NCBI GenBank assembly: GCA_017443345.1
Contig: JAFSNR010000009.1
Coordinates: forward strand, 1 to 33,157
Direction of reading: 5' to 3'
Length of the DNA stretch: 33,157 nucleotides
Source: Prevotella sp.
Lineage (GTDB): Bacteria > Bacteroidota > Bacteroidia > Bacteroidales > Bacteroidaceae
Shown: in pieces, positions 24,922 through 31,670 of the stretch
Numbering within the stretch: position 1 is the first letter of the stretch
Layout: each line of letters opens with the position of its first letter
Program-made: the position numbers and the translations under genes
The notes under the pieces: model-generated
Database searches by the model: none
The model's input: only the letters and a program-made list of their open reading frames with translations
What the model was told of the DNA's origin: nothing

Positions 24922-26379
24922 TCATCGCTTCATCTTCCGTCCTAAGCCAGAACGCATCATGCGTGTTGCCATCATCGCACAGCGTCGCGCCCACTCACGG
25001 TCATCGTCTTTCGGGTCACGTCCCCACCCAGAGGAGGGTGTGTTGCCACCGCCACCATGTCCCTTGGCAAACTCGGTGGCTTGATCGACATATCCGGCAA
25101 ACAGCAGCATGGCGCATCTGACGATATTGTTGCCCTTCTCGGCTACGTCCATCAATACGGAGTCGTCCAGTTGCAGGTGCATCTCATCGGTGAACTGCGG
25201 CAACCGCAACCTGAAATCACTGACCACATTCTCATAGAGTGCCCTGGTCACTTCGTCGCGCACCTTGGACTGCACCTCCGTTGCCGCTTGCACGGCTTCG
25301 CTGCGAAGTTCCTCTGTGCGCTGCCTGATGGACGTTTCCTCTTCCTTCAGCTGGGCAAGTTTGTCCTCGGCTTCTGACAGTTTCTCGCGCTTGTCTGCCA
25401 GTTTGGTGTTGATGTCTTCGAGCTTGGCCCGCAAGGCTTCCGCTTTCTCTTCATTGGAGAGGTTGCCACCTCTGTCATCCAGCAAGGCCGTAGCGAGACT
25501 GTCCAGTTCACGCTCCACGTCAGCTTTTTCTCTTTCGAGGTTGGCAATCATCGACGTAAGCCCCTTCACGCGGCGTTCTGCCAGTGCGATGTCCTTCTGG
25601 AGACCTGACAGCACCCTGCGGTGCTTCTCAATGTCGTCTGCCAGTGAGGAACATTCCTCGTCGAGCATACGGCGGTACTCCTCCGTGCTGCGGTGCCGGG
25701 CACCCGTTTCCGTGATGCTCGTGCCACGATCAAGCCCCCATTTGGCGTTGACCTTGGCAAAGGCATCGTGCATGGCCAGAGTGCGGGTCTTGAACTCGAA
25801 CTTGTCCTTTCCAGCGAATATTTTCTTGTAGGCGAACTTGCCGTTCCTGTCTATTGGCAGGAGGGTGAGGTGTACGTGGGGGTTGGTCTCGTCCATGTGT
25901 ACAACGAAGGCGGCGATGTTCCCCTCACCGTATCTGTCACTTACGAAGTAGTACATGTCCTTGGCCCACTGTTCAATATCACGACTGCGCTTCAGGTGGG
26001 AGTTATCGGCATCCTTGCCCACCTCCACCTTCTGGTCACCGAATGCCAGTTCCAGCATCCTGTCGCGGCTGCCTCCAAGGATGAAGTTGACCACCGTCCG
26101 GAAGCGTGGCTCAGCCAACCCCTCGTTGGGGTCATTGATGCCACGAGACGCAAGGTTCTCGGCGATGCGCTGCGGTATGCTCCTGGTCTTATCGACCGGC
26201 TGTATCTTGCCACCCTTGACAACCTCGAAGTTCAGGTGTTCGCGTGTCAAGTCGTAGTTACCTATCGATAGCGCATGTTTCAATGTCTTGTCGGAATACA
26301 CGCGCAGATGCTCGTTGCTCTGGGCAACGGTGAAGCCTTTGGAGGCTCTGAAGTCTATTACCTGTTTGCCATTTTTCAT
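24922..26379 (-). CDS. MobV-family relaxase (Mob/Pre)
   Basis: A 485-residue relaxase, started at the ATG at 26379; a TTG two codons upstream is less likely. The MobV histidine triad is HMDETNPHVHL, with His161, His168 and His170. The N-terminal region includes REHLNFE (His48), the equivalent of the HNxR motif that contributes the nicking centre in MobV enzymes. From about residue 225 to 400 the protein is a long coiled coil (EKHRRVLSGLQKDIALAERR; KLAQLKEEETSIRQRTEELR), and the C-terminus is Gly-rich then basic, GLGRKMKR. It nicks the origin and leads the strand into the recipient. The 247-base gap just upstream is a good candidate oriT. Confidence 0.9.
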   Translation of the reverse strand: MKNGKQVIDFRASKGFTVAQSNEHLRVYSDKTLKHALSIGNYDLTREHLNFEVVKGGKIQPVDKTRSIPQRIAENLASRGINDPNEGLAEPRFRTVVNFILGGSRDRMLELAFGDQKVEVGKDADNSHLKRSRDIEQWAKDMYYFVSDRYGEGNIAAFVVHMDETNPHVHLTLLPIDRNGKFAYKKIFAGKDKFEFKTRTLAMHDAFAKVNAKWGLDRGTSITETGARHRSTEEYRRMLDEECSSLADDIEKHRRVLSGLQKDIALAERRVKGLTSMIANLEREKADVERELDSLATALLDDRGGNLSNEEKAEALRAKLEDINTKLADKREKLSEAEDKLAQLKEEETSIRQRTEELRSEAVQAATEVQSKVRDEVTRALYENVVSDFRLRLPQFTDEMHLQLDDSVLMDVAEKGNNIVRCAMLLFAGYVDQATEFAKGHGGGGNTPSSGWGRDPKDDDREWARRCAMMATRMMRSGLGRKMKR

Positions 26380-26444
26380 ACGCAAATAAGTTTGTTCATA
26401 TAATAATGTTTGTCCTTAGCTTGCTAATCCTTCTGGACACCTCT

Positions 26445-26582
26445 CCCTCGTGTGTTTTGCACGAGGGGTATTAGGCTACCCCTCCCTTCCGTTGAGTGGA
26501 CAATCAGGCAAGCCTGGTGTCCCGATTAGGGCAAGCCCTTCGTGCTGGTTGGTATCAACAGCCTACAGGCTTGCCACTAATC
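26445..26582. other. Candidate origin of transfer (oriT), hairpin-rich
   Basis: The gap of 247 bases before the relaxase gene holds no supported gene but several inverted repeats. Arms CCCTCGTG (26445-26452) and CACGAGGG (26460-26467) can pair. The second arm overlaps GAGGGGTA (26463-26470), which can pair instead with TACCCCTC (26477-26484). Farther out, GATTAGGGCAAGCC (26524-26537) mirrors GGCTTGCCACTAATC (26568-26582) with one gap, enclosing GCTGGTTG and CAACAGC around GTAT. Another GGCAAGCC is at 26508-26515. Such an array beside a relaxase gene is typical of oriT; the nick site is not identified. Confidence 0.5.
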
Positions 26583-26626
26583 GCCATGAAAAAGAAAACA
26601 TCGTTTACAGACTAAAAACTTCATGC

Positions 26627-27505
26627 TTACTCGTCAGAATTAAGTTTGGACGAAGCATCCGAACTGCTTGTATCGGATGGGTACAACAGCTGATGAAGTT
26701 GCTTCAGCGTCGCCATGTCCTGCTTAGTAAAGTCGGCTGGCAAGTCGTTCCCTTGCAGCAAGGAAACCTTTGATGCGTTGTCGGATTTGTCAAGCAGCGC
26801 AAGGTCAAGCCACTGCAAGGCTTGCATCCATTTGAGCCACGACCAAGGCTTTGGGCTGTTGAAGGTCTCACCAACCAACTGGACAATACCGTCAGTAATA
26901 CGCTCCGTTTTCAAGGCGGCAAATTTTTCGCTATCGCTCAACAACACGTCCAGATGGCAGAATGCCTCCGTGATGACGCGGGTCTTCATCTCTGCCAGTT
27001 CACGGGCAAGGTCGTTGCCTTGGTAGCTGTCCACAGAGAGGGTCTCGTATTCCTCGAAGTACTTAGCCAGGACATCGGCAGACAGGTTGAACTCATCCCA
27101 GTGGTGCAGCAGGAAGTAGCCGATGGCCAGCAATGTCTCGCTGTTGTCAACCGGCACAGTGACACCCGTACTTGTCCGCAACCTGAAGATGTAGTTGCGA
27201 CCGTCCAACTGACGGGTAAGGAAGCCCTGGCTTTCCAGTCCGTCAAGGAACGTACGTACCGTGGCACGGTGCCAGTGCCAGTCTTTCGCCAGCTCGGAGA
27301 TGGAGCCTGTGAACTGTCTATATTGAAGTGGCGAGGGGGTAGTTTCGTTGATGCCCTTGCGGCCTTTGGATTGTTCAGTCATCCTGTCAATCAGGTCGCA
27401 GAAGGCATCAATCTTTGTGAAGCGGTCGCCGTTCTTCGACCGCAGGTAATGGAGAAGCCTTGTGTCACTTCCCATACCGTAGAGTTTGTCATTCTTGTTA
27501 TCCAT
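26627..27505 (-). CDS. Winged-helix protein upstream of relaxase
   Basis: A 292-residue protein. A winged helix-turn-helix is visible at about residues 68-108: GSISELAKDWHWHRATVRTF, then LDGLESQGFLTRQLDGRNYI. The rest is helical, Leu-rich and acidic, and the C-terminal Ser/Asp tail (SDTSSSDASSKLNSDE) is low complexity. The gene lies just upstream of the candidate oriT and relaxase and in the same direction. A role as a mobilization accessory protein binding oriT, or as a regulator or replication protein, is plausible from position. Architecture resembles plasmid replication initiators loosely, but no match is claimed. Confidence 0.7.
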   Translation of the reverse strand: MDNKNDKLYGMGSDTRLLHYLRSKNGDRFTKIDAFCDLIDRMTEQSKGRKGINETTPSPLQYRQFTGSISELAKDWHWHRATVRTFLDGLESQGFLTRQLDGRNYIFRLRTSTGVTVPVDNSETLLAIGYFLLHHWDEFNLSADVLAKYFEEYETLSVDSYQGNDLARELAEMKTRVITEAFCHLDVLLSDSEKFAALKTERITDGIVQLVGETFNSPKPWSWLKWMQALQWLDLALLDKSDNASKVSLLQGNDLPADFTKQDMATLKQLHQLLYPSDTSSSDASSKLNSDE

Positions 27506-27534
27506 GTTGAATCTTTTTACGTTGGTGTTTCTTT

Positions 27535-27548
27535 GCCCGTCATCGGGC
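27535..27548. other. Short GC hairpin before the winged-helix gene
   Basis: GCCCG (27535-27539) and CGGGC (27544-27548) form a 5-base stem with a TCAT loop in the 80-base gap before the winged-helix gene start. It could affect leader RNA folding or mark the end of the upstream gene's message. Evidence is thin. Confidence 0.25.
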
Positions 27549-27585
27549 GACGTTTAAAAGCATCGAGTGTGCAGAGCGGGTAGCT

Positions 27586-28089
27586 TCATGAGTAGTAGTT
27601 GTCTATCAAGTCATCCTGGAAATCCTTGTAGTTGGGAAAGTCCTTGCGTTCGTGCTTGCCCTCCTCCAGTTTGCGCGATGGATAGAACACGGCTGCCAGA
27701 AGGATGTACCCCAACGTGACACCGAAGCTGTACATGTGGGGAGTGAACAGCAGTGCCAGTGCCAGCGTGAACACGAACACCATCACGCCACGGCTGTTGC
27801 GGATGCCCCTGACCAGTGACAGGGTACGTTTCGTGGAGAACAGGTAGAACACGAGGATGGTGGAAGCCATCACGCCGTACTGGCCGGGCTTCATCCAGTA
27901 GTAGGCGAAGTGGAACAGGATGACCGTCAGGAACAGGATGCGGGCATAGAACATGCGGCAGTACTCCTGGTAGCTCATGCGCTGGTAGAAATGTATCATC
28001 CTGCGCGAGCGGTTCTTGTACAGGAAGGTTGGTGCGAGCAGTATCACGGAGACAAGCACCAGGTGGACAATGGAAAGTATCATGATCAT
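27586..28089 (-). CDS. Polytopic membrane protein of unknown function
   Basis: A 167-residue inner-membrane protein with about four to five hydrophobic segments: ILSIVHLVLVSVILLAPTFL at the start, ARILFLTVILFHFAYYWM, GVMASTILVFYLFS, and VMVFVFTLALALLFTPHMYS followed by VTLGYILLAAVFY. A basic loop (KNRSRRMIHFYQRMSYQEYC) after the first helix should face the cytoplasm, and the C-terminus is charged and soluble. The ATG at 28089 overlaps the stop of the upstream gene by four bases, so translation is coupled. Function unknown; probably part of the envelope section of the element. Confidence 0.7.
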   Translation of the reverse strand: MIMILSIVHLVLVSVILLAPTFLYKNRSRRMIHFYQRMSYQEYCRMFYARILFLTVILFHFAYYWMKPGQYGVMASTILVFYLFSTKRTLSLVRGIRNSRGVMVFVFTLALALLFTPHMYSFGVTLGYILLAAVFYPSRKLEEGKHERKDFPNYKDFQDDLIDNYYS

Positions 28090-28478
28090 AATTGGTTTGG
28101 ATTATACGTATTGTCTTCAAGTTCGAGGTTGACCACTCCGTAAGTGGCATCGAGGATGACGCGCTCTATGTCGGATGTGGTCATGGCATTTTCTTTCACC
28201 CTGCGGGCAAAAGCCCTGTCGTCAGCGGACAGCTTGCGGACAGACATCTCTAATCTGAAAAGCGGTATTGTCCACATCTGTCGCTTGGAGTAGCCACATT
28301 GTGCTACCGTGACCTTCAGTTCAAGCGACGGGCTGTAGGCGGCGGTGATGTTCCCGTCAATCAGTCGCAGATAGGGTATCTGTTTCGGATTGAAGCGGGC
28401 CATTATCCACGTCCGCTGTTCGTTGATGACATCTATCATGCGCTGCAGGGTGTCGGCTGTCATGTGGTTCTTGGGCAT
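28086..28478 (-). CDS. Small soluble protein of unknown function
   Basis: A 130-residue protein, beginning MPKNHMTADTLQRMIDVINE, with a mid-part of strands (YLRLIDGNITAAYSPSLELK) and a C-terminal helix (ADDRAFARRVKENAMTTSDI). It has no signal peptide. Both ends overlap neighbours by the four-base ATGA pattern, so three genes in a row are translationally coupled. No recognised family; co-expression with a membrane protein and a lipoprotein suggests a joint function. Confidence 0.68.
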   Translation of the reverse strand: MPKNHMTADTLQRMIDVINEQRTWIMARFNPKQIPYLRLIDGNITAAYSPSLELKVTVAQCGYSKRQMWTIPLFRLEMSVRKLSADDRAFARRVKENAMTTSDIERVILDATYGVVNLELEDNTYNPNQL

Positions 28479-28924
28479 CAGCAGAACTCTACCAGTATGG
28501 ACTCCTTGGGTTGCTTGTGCCTGAACGTGCCGCGTCCCTCATGGCGGCCAAGGTCTTCGAGCAGGTCTGTACACATGGCTTCCATGGAACTGTACAGCGT
28601 GACTGTCAGGGAGTCCACCTCTCCGTCGGAGTCCGTGGTGGCATGAATCTTGAACATGCTGCCAAAGAGGATGTTGGAATACGCGCAGCACTGGTGGCCG
28701 AAGTCGGTGTGCTGTGACGGGATGAAATGGTAGAGCATCGTCAGCTCCATCTGGTCTTCGAGCATGTCCATCACGTCTTCCATGTCGTGCTTCCTCGGAA
28801 GCTGGTAGGAGATGGTGGCCATGTCTTCTTCGATTTCGGCTTCGCTTGCCTTGGCACCGCCGAAGAGTTCCGGCAGGATGGACGGTGCCTGTTTCCTGAA
28901 AAGTTCAATTGCTTCTTGTAACAT
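28478..28924 (-). CDS. Acidic soluble protein of unknown function
   Basis: A 148-residue acidic protein. The N-terminal helix (EAIELFRKQAPSILPELF) is followed by an acidic stretch and DMEDVMDMLEDQMELTMLYH, then a two-stranded region (GSMFKIHATTDSDGEVDSLT). It has four cysteines (CC near the middle, one in MCTDLL and one at the C-terminus). It is the second gene of the minus-strand operon, 30 bases after the lipoprotein gene, and overlaps the next gene by ATGA. No family recognised. Confidence 0.66.
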   Translation of the reverse strand: MLQEAIELFRKQAPSILPELFGGAKASEAEIEEDMATISYQLPRKHDMEDVMDMLEDQMELTMLYHFIPSQHTDFGHQCCAYSNILFGSMFKIHATTDSDGEVDSLTVTLYSSMEAMCTDLLEDLGRHEGRGTFRHKQPKESILVEFC

Positions 28925-28954
28925 TATATGGATATTTTGAGTTGGTTGATTGTC

Positions 28955-30067
28955 TTACAAGGTGGAGATATACAGCTTCAACAACAGGTGGCTCGTCTCA
29001 GAGATGTTCATGTTCCTTTCGCCCAGCTTGTGGGTTTTCTCCATGCGCTGCAGTTCGTCGGCGTAGCCCATCAGCAGTTGCTCCTGTCCACTTGTGAGTA
29101 CCGCCATGCCGAAGTCGTCGATGCCAATATACGGCTGGAGCATCATCCAGAAGTAGGCATGACGCTGTGCGTCAGTCAGGCGGTCGCGCCGGTTGATGCT
29201 CTCCACACAGGCTGTGGCATTGAGTGCCAGGCGGCGGTTGGTGCGCATGGACATATAGACCATGACCTCCCTTGCGTCGAGGTCGCCGTTCGCGGCGTTT
29301 CCGTAGATGTTCCTGCACAGGCGTTCCGTGCCCTTGGTGATGTCGGTGAGCGACACGTCGGCATACTCGTTGATGTGCGTGAGGAAGGTGCGGAAGATGC
29401 GGTCTTCGGCACTAATGATGCCCTTCAGGTCATCAAGTGTCCTCACCTCACCGTCACCCATCTGGTCGAGGAACTTTCTGTAGATGGCCAATGTCTGCGT
29501 CTTGTCTGCCTTGTAAACGGCAAGGCTGTCAAGATGCGCGAAGAATGGCTGGGCAGATACACAAGCTGTTCGGATCTCTTCCTCCTTATTATACATGGAA
29601 CCTGCCTTCTTGACGCGCAGGACATCTTTGAGTGAGCGGTCTTGCTCCACGGCAAGTCGGTTCATCTCAGTCCTGATGGAGTCATGGACGAAGAAGAAAG
29701 CCGTCGGCAGGTTAGTATGCGCACGGAAGGTGGTGTCCTTGCTGATGAAGTTATACACGATGTCACGCAACTCCATCCATGCGGACACGGTGCTTACCAG
29801 TTCGTCGCCTGTGAGGCCTTTCTTACCTCGGAGGTCGGAGAGGAATGTATGATAGACGGATAGTGCATTATCGCTGTCGTTGAATTGATAGGTCGGCTTA
29901 TCACTGGCACATGATGCCAGTATGAGGATTGCAACAAAAGTGGCAAACAGCAACCATATATAGCGAGTATGATTTCCGTTGTTTTCCTTTTGCTTCTTTT
30001 GGTTGCATTTAATCTTTGAGTACAGCTTCAGCGTGCTCATGTAATTTGTTGTATAGTAACTGTTCAT
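28955..30067 (-). CDS. Predicted lipoprotein, first gene of the minus operon
   Basis: A 370-residue protein taken from the ATG at 30067; an alternative ATG is at 30040, and the longer TTG start lies in the promoter element and is rejected. After a long basic stretch (KKQKENNGNHTRYI) comes the hydrophobic WLLFATFVAILILASCAS, with LASC as a plausible lipobox and the Cys as lipidation site, although the N-region is unusually long for a lipoprotein signal, so a membrane anchor is the alternative. The mature part is helical (SDNALSVYHTFLSDLRG; FLTHINEYADVSLTDITKGT). It is the first gene of the minus operon, read from a promoter divergent from the recombinase-like regulator. No family recognised. 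Confidence 0.72.
   Translation of the reverse strand: MNSYYTTNYMSTLKLYSKIKCNQKKQKENNGNHTRYIWLLFATFVAILILASCASDKPTYQFNDSDNALSVYHTFLSDLRGKKGLTGDELVSTVSAWMELRDIVYNFISKDTTFRAHTNLPTAFFFVHDSIRTEMNRLAVEQDRSLKDVLRVKKAGSMYNKEEEIRTACVSAQPFFAHLDSLAVYKADKTQTLAIYRKFLDQMGDGEVRTLDDLKGIISAEDRIFRTFLTHINEYADVSLTDITKGTERLCRNIYGNAANGDLDAREVMVYMSMRTNRRLALNATACVESINRRDRLTDAQRHAYFWMMLQPYIGIDDFGMAVLTSGQEQLLMGYADELQRMEKTHKLGERNMNISETSHLLLKLYISTL
29964..29973 (+). promoter_or_regulatory. CGAGTATGAT copy in the start of the lipoprotein gene
   Basis: An exact copy of the 10-mer seen at 6463-6472 and 30242-30251, located about 120 bases inside the transcript of the lipoprotein gene. It is coding (His-Thr-Arg on the minus strand), so it could be chance, but its place beside the regulatory gap mirrors the coding copies in the M23 gene. 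Confidence 0.35.
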
Positions 30068-30094
30068 ATAGATTTGAATTTGAGTTTTCGGGTG

Positions 30095-30102
30095 CAAAGG
30101 TA
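30095..30102 (-). promoter_or_regulatory. -7 element of the minus-strand operon
   Basis: TACCTTTG on the minus strand is an exact match to the Bacteroidota -7 consensus. It lies 28 bases before the ATG at 30067. No TTTG stands at the right distance for a -33 element, so an activator may be needed. Confidence 0.55.
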
Positions 30103-30142
30103 AGGAATAAATCTCTATCAGGATAGAACTTACGCAAAGTTT

Positions 30143-30165
30143 AAGTATTATTATGTTTGATACTT
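30143..30165. repeat. AAGTAT/ATACTT inverted pair in the regulator gap
   Basis: AAGTAT (30143-30148) and ATACTT (30160-30165) are inverted around 11 bases in an AT-rich region. They resemble degenerate versions of the CGAGTAT half-site that follows and could be weaker sites of the same protein. Confidence 0.35.
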
Positions 30166-30181
30166 TATGATTATAAATTTC

Positions 30182-30213
30182 ATACTCGCAAACTGTTTAC
30201 TTGTTCCGAGTAT
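30182..30213. promoter_or_regulatory. Inverted ATACTCG/CGAGTAT operator-like site
   Basis: ATACTCG (30182-30188) and CGAGTAT (30207-30213) face each other across 18 bases, the same spacing as the pair at 6463-6494 but with half-sites in the opposite order. It lies between the divergent promoters of the minus operon and the recombinase-like regulator. Confidence 0.5.
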
Positions 30214-30241
30214 CAAATATTAAATTATCTCAAATTCAATT

Positions 30242-30279
30242 CGAGTATGATTATATTTCAATTAAATTCGCTATCTTTG
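30242..30279 (+). promoter_or_regulatory. Regulator promoter with overlapping CGAGTATGAT operator
   Basis: The -7 element TATCTTTG (30272-30279) matches the Bacteroidota consensus exactly. Instead of a TTTG at -33, the region about 20-30 bases upstream is occupied by CGAGTATGAT (30242-30251). This is where a regulator would either replace or block the -33 contact, so self-control of the gene at 30334 is likely. Confidence 0.55.
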
Positions 30280-30289
30280 CAAAGCGAAC

Positions 30290-30308
30290 AGGCTGTTTCA
30301 GCCTATTT
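30290..30308 (+). other. Leader hairpin before the regulator gene
   Basis: AGGCTG (30290-30295) and CAGCCT (30299-30304) form a 6-base stem with a TTT loop, then ATTTT. It begins only a few bases after the expected transcription start. It could be a small attenuator or a stabilising 5' hairpin. Confidence 0.4.
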
Positions 30309-30333
30309 TACCCATCTCAAACTGTATAATCAT

Positions 30334-30987
30334 ATGGCTAAAGTTGGTTACATCTTTCTGGCAGAGGCATACGATACCGTCCAGGCTGACAGGGCGTGGA
30401 TGGAACAGTATGGCTGCGTGAGGATAGTAGAAGAGAAAACAGAGGATGAGAAGCTGCGCCCGGAATGGAAGACGTTGCTGATGAGTCTTGAACGGGGCGA
30501 CGAACTGGTGATAAGCAAACTGAGCAACGCCCTACGCGGTTCAAGGGAGTTGTCGTTCTTCCTGGAGCTGTGCCGTATCAAGGTCATCCGCGTCATTTCC
30601 ATCAATGATAGGCTCGATTCCAAAGATCTGGTGTTCCCAGCGCTGAAGACATCCGACATCCTTGACATCATCGGGTCGCTACCTGCCGAGGTGGCTGCGC
30701 TGCGCAAGGCATCAGCTCATGTCATGCGGCTGCGCACGGTTAAGACGAAGACCAAGGCCACGAAGTCGCGTCAGGAGCGTGAGACCACCATCGTCAATAT
30801 GTACAACGGCGGTCATGCCATCGACGACATCTGGGCCGTGAGCGGCTTCAAGAGCCGAAGTTCCATATTCAGGGTACTGCGCAAGTATGGCATCGCCCTG
30901 AACCGTGGCCCGCACTCCGGCCCCATCAAGAAGTGGAGTGAACGAAAGAACCCAATCATCAGAGAAGAAAAGGAGGACGATCAATGA
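30334..30987 (+). CDS. Serine-recombinase-like protein lacking catalytic residues; likely regulator
   Basis: A 217-residue protein, started at the ATG at 30334 because the promoter lies upstream of it and inside a longer open frame from 30157. The N-terminal resolvase fold is recognisable (VGYIFLAEAYDTVQADRAWM; RPEWKTLLMSLERGDELVIS; KLSNALRGSREL), but Arg8 is Phe, the nucleophile Ser10 is Ala, and the Asp-Arg of the LDRLxR motif are Ser-Asn; only the last Arg remains. It cannot cut DNA by the known mechanism. The C-terminal Hin-like helix-turn-helix is intact (ETTIVNMYNGGHAIDDIWAV; SGFKSRSSIFRVLRKYGI). A DNA-binding regulator is the best reading. Its stop overlaps the nitroreductase start by four bases. 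Confidence 0.8.
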   Translation: MAKVGYIFLAEAYDTVQADRAWMEQYGCVRIVEEKTEDEKLRPEWKTLLMSLERGDELVISKLSNALRGSRELSFFLELCRIKVIRVISINDRLDSKDLVFPALKTSDILDIIGSLPAEVAALRKASAHVMRLRTVKTKTKATKSRQERETTIVNMYNGGHAIDDIWAVSGFKSRSSIFRVLRKYGIALNRGPHSGPIKKWSERKNPIIREEKEDDQ

Positions 30988-31670
30988 CACTGTTAGAAGC
31001 TATTGAAGCCCGGCACAGCGTGAGGGCATACAAGGAAAAGCCATTGGCTGAGGAAACAGCCAAGTTGCTGGAGGAAAAGATTGCTGAACTGAACCAAGTA
31101 GGCAATCTGCATATTCATCTCATCAAGGACGAGCCGAAGGCATTTCAAGGGACATTGGCCAAATACGGCAAGTTCCGTGGCGTGACCAACTACTTTGTAA
31201 TGGCAGGGGAAAAGGAGGAAGGACTTAACGAGCGTATCGGCTATTACGGTGAGCAGTTGGTGCTCTATGCCCAGATACTTGGCCTGAACACCTGCTGGGT
31301 AGGACTCAGTTATAAGAAGATTGCCGACACCTTCGTTCTTGACGAAGGCGAGAAGGTGGCTTGCTACATTGCCGTCGGCTATGGTGAGACACAAGGTGTG
31401 GGCCATAAGATCAAGACCGTCGAGCAAGTCAGCAATGCCAGTGATATTACTCCATCATGGTTCAAGAAAGGCATTGAGGCAGTCTTGCTTGCCCCGACAG
31501 CCGTCAACCAGCAGAAGTTTACGTTTGAACATGTCGGTGTCAAGAATGGCAAGCATCAGGTGCGAGCCAAGAAAGGCTTCTCCATGATTGGCTATACTCA
31601 GATTGATTTGGGCATCGCCAAATGTCACTTTGAGATTGGGGCTGGTAAGGAAAACTTTGAGTGGGTATGA
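30984..31670 (+). CDS. Nitroreductase-family flavoprotein (TM1586-like)
   Basis: A 228-residue FMN-dependent nitroreductase-like protein. RHSVRAYKEKPL at residues 10-21 is the usual FMN-phosphate contact, GYYGEQLVLYAQILGLNTCW (about 86-105) is the typical central helix, and VLLAPTAVNQQKFTF (about 167-181) carries the APSxxNxQPW-like motif. The motif order and length fit the TM1586-type nitroreductase family (Pfam TM1586_NiRdase). It should reduce nitro compounds, quinones or a related substrate with NAD(P)H. Its ATG overlaps the stop of the regulator gene and its own stop overlaps the next start, so the three genes are read as a translationally coupled set. Confidence 0.82.
   Translation: MTLLEAIEARHSVRAYKEKPLAEETAKLLEEKIAELNQVGNLHIHLIKDEPKAFQGTLAKYGKFRGVTNYFVMAGEKEEGLNERIGYYGEQLVLYAQILGLNTCWVGLSYKKIADTFVLDEGEKVACYIAVGYGETQGVGHKIKTVEQVSNASDITPSWFKKGIEAVLLAPTAVNQQKFTFEHVGVKNGKHQVRAKKGFSMIGYTQIDLGIAKCHFEIGAGKENFEWV

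Noticed and set aside
26822-27583. Plus-strand open frame of 253 codons
   Set aside because: It is antisense to the winged-helix gene, with no domain and no promoter.
27611-28150. Minus-strand open frame of 179 codons in another frame of the membrane protein gene
   Set aside because: His/Pro/Arg-rich translation without hydrophobic pattern; the overlapping frame gives good membrane helices and ATGA coupling.
30157-30333. Upstream extension of the recombinase-like gene
   Set aside because: It would run across operator sites and the -7 element; the conserved resolvase fold begins right at the ATG at 30334.
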